Below are positions 44,861-44,921 of a DNA stretch of 44,921 bases, one piece after another. This stretch comes from Streptococcus sp. HMSC074B11 (lineage in GTDB: Bacteria > Bacillota > Bacilli > Lactobacillales > Streptococcaceae): contig NZ_KV794273.1 of assembly GCF_001808705.1 (NCBI RefSeq), forward strand, positions 330,722 to 375,642, in the 5' to 3' direction. A program made the translations under genes and the position numbers. Each line of letters opens with the position of its first letter. Position 1 is the stretch's first letter. Below the pieces are notes generated by a model. It saw only the letters and a list, made by a program, of their open reading frames with translations. It had not been told where the DNA came from and ran no database searches.

Positions 44861-44921
44861 TTACTCTTCTTCCTTACGTTTTTTAGAGATAAGGAGTCCT
44901 CCTGTCACTGCTGCAAGAAGT
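44861..44921 (-). CDS. C-terminal end of an LPXTG-type surface protein (partial)
   Basis: Only 19 codons and the stop are in the window: a hydrophobic stretch (LLAAVTGGLLIS) followed by a charged tail (KKRKEEE) and TAA. This is the standard end of a sortase-anchored protein: membrane segment then Lys/Arg tail. The LPXTG motif itself would lie beyond the edge, so the family and function of the protein cannot be seen. Confidence 0.7.
   Translation of the reverse strand, partial: LLAAVTGGLLISKKRKEEE

Overview
The window comes from a low-GC Gram-positive coccus of the Streptococcus mitis group (S. mitis, S. oralis, S. pneumoniae and relatives). The evidence is a tmRNA whose tag reads AKNNTSYALAA, three BOX repeats, a blp bacteriocin-regulation locus, the CcrZ/TrmB pair, PBP2x and MurM, and proteins that are near-copies of pneumococcal ones. 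From memory, the order of the blocks (hrcA operon, glnRA, rsmH-ftsL-pbp2x-mraY, then uvrC-murMN-estA-rnj-recJ-ssrA) is not that of the pneumococcal reference. A non-pneumococcal mitis-group species is therefore more likely, but species cannot be fixed by eye.

Almost everything is on the minus strand, so it is described right to left. At the right edge are the last 20 codons of a cell-wall-anchored surface protein. ssrA (tmRNA, plus strand) follows. Then come recJ, a DUF2695 gene broken by an amber codon, RNase J2, an EstA-type esterase, intact murM, a murN carrying three inactivating lesions, a membrane-anchored matrixin-like zinc protease, and uvrC. The division cluster rsmH-ftsL-pbp2x-mraY is next; its PBP2x active site reads SGMK instead of STMK. 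After that come an aromatic-acid-exporter-like membrane protein, glnR-glnA, and a PadR regulator with two DUF2812 membrane proteins.

The heat-shock operon hrcA-grpE-dnaK-(108 aa)-(DJ-1-like)-dnaJ follows. It is controlled by two CIRCE operators flanking one promoter, and it contains very large RNA hairpins between grpE and dnaK and directly before dnaJ. A small plus-strand group (HIT protein and two small proteins) diverges from the ecsA-ecsB transporter.

The blp locus (about 7.5-14.6 kb) has the regulators blpH, blpR, blpS and blpT and a set of small membrane and CPBP-protease genes of the immunity type. I find no blpC pheromone gene, no blpA/blpB transporter and no double-glycine bacteriocin gene. 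Four BlpR-type promoters are visible, each with two repeats exactly 21 bp apart and a -10 box about 40 bp further on. The locus looks like a responding, immune, non-producing version of blp. The left end holds ccrZ-trmB and the transcription/translation operon rimP-nusA-ylxR-ylxQ-infB-rbfA.

The most useful observations are: the immunity-only blp locus and its uniform promoters; the PBP2x T338G-type active-site change together with intact murM and dead murN; the nested hairpin just upstream of a dnaJ start that lacks a Shine-Dalgarno sequence; predicted leaderless promoters for uvrC and rsmH; and the PadR/DUF2812 module with duplicated palindromic operators.
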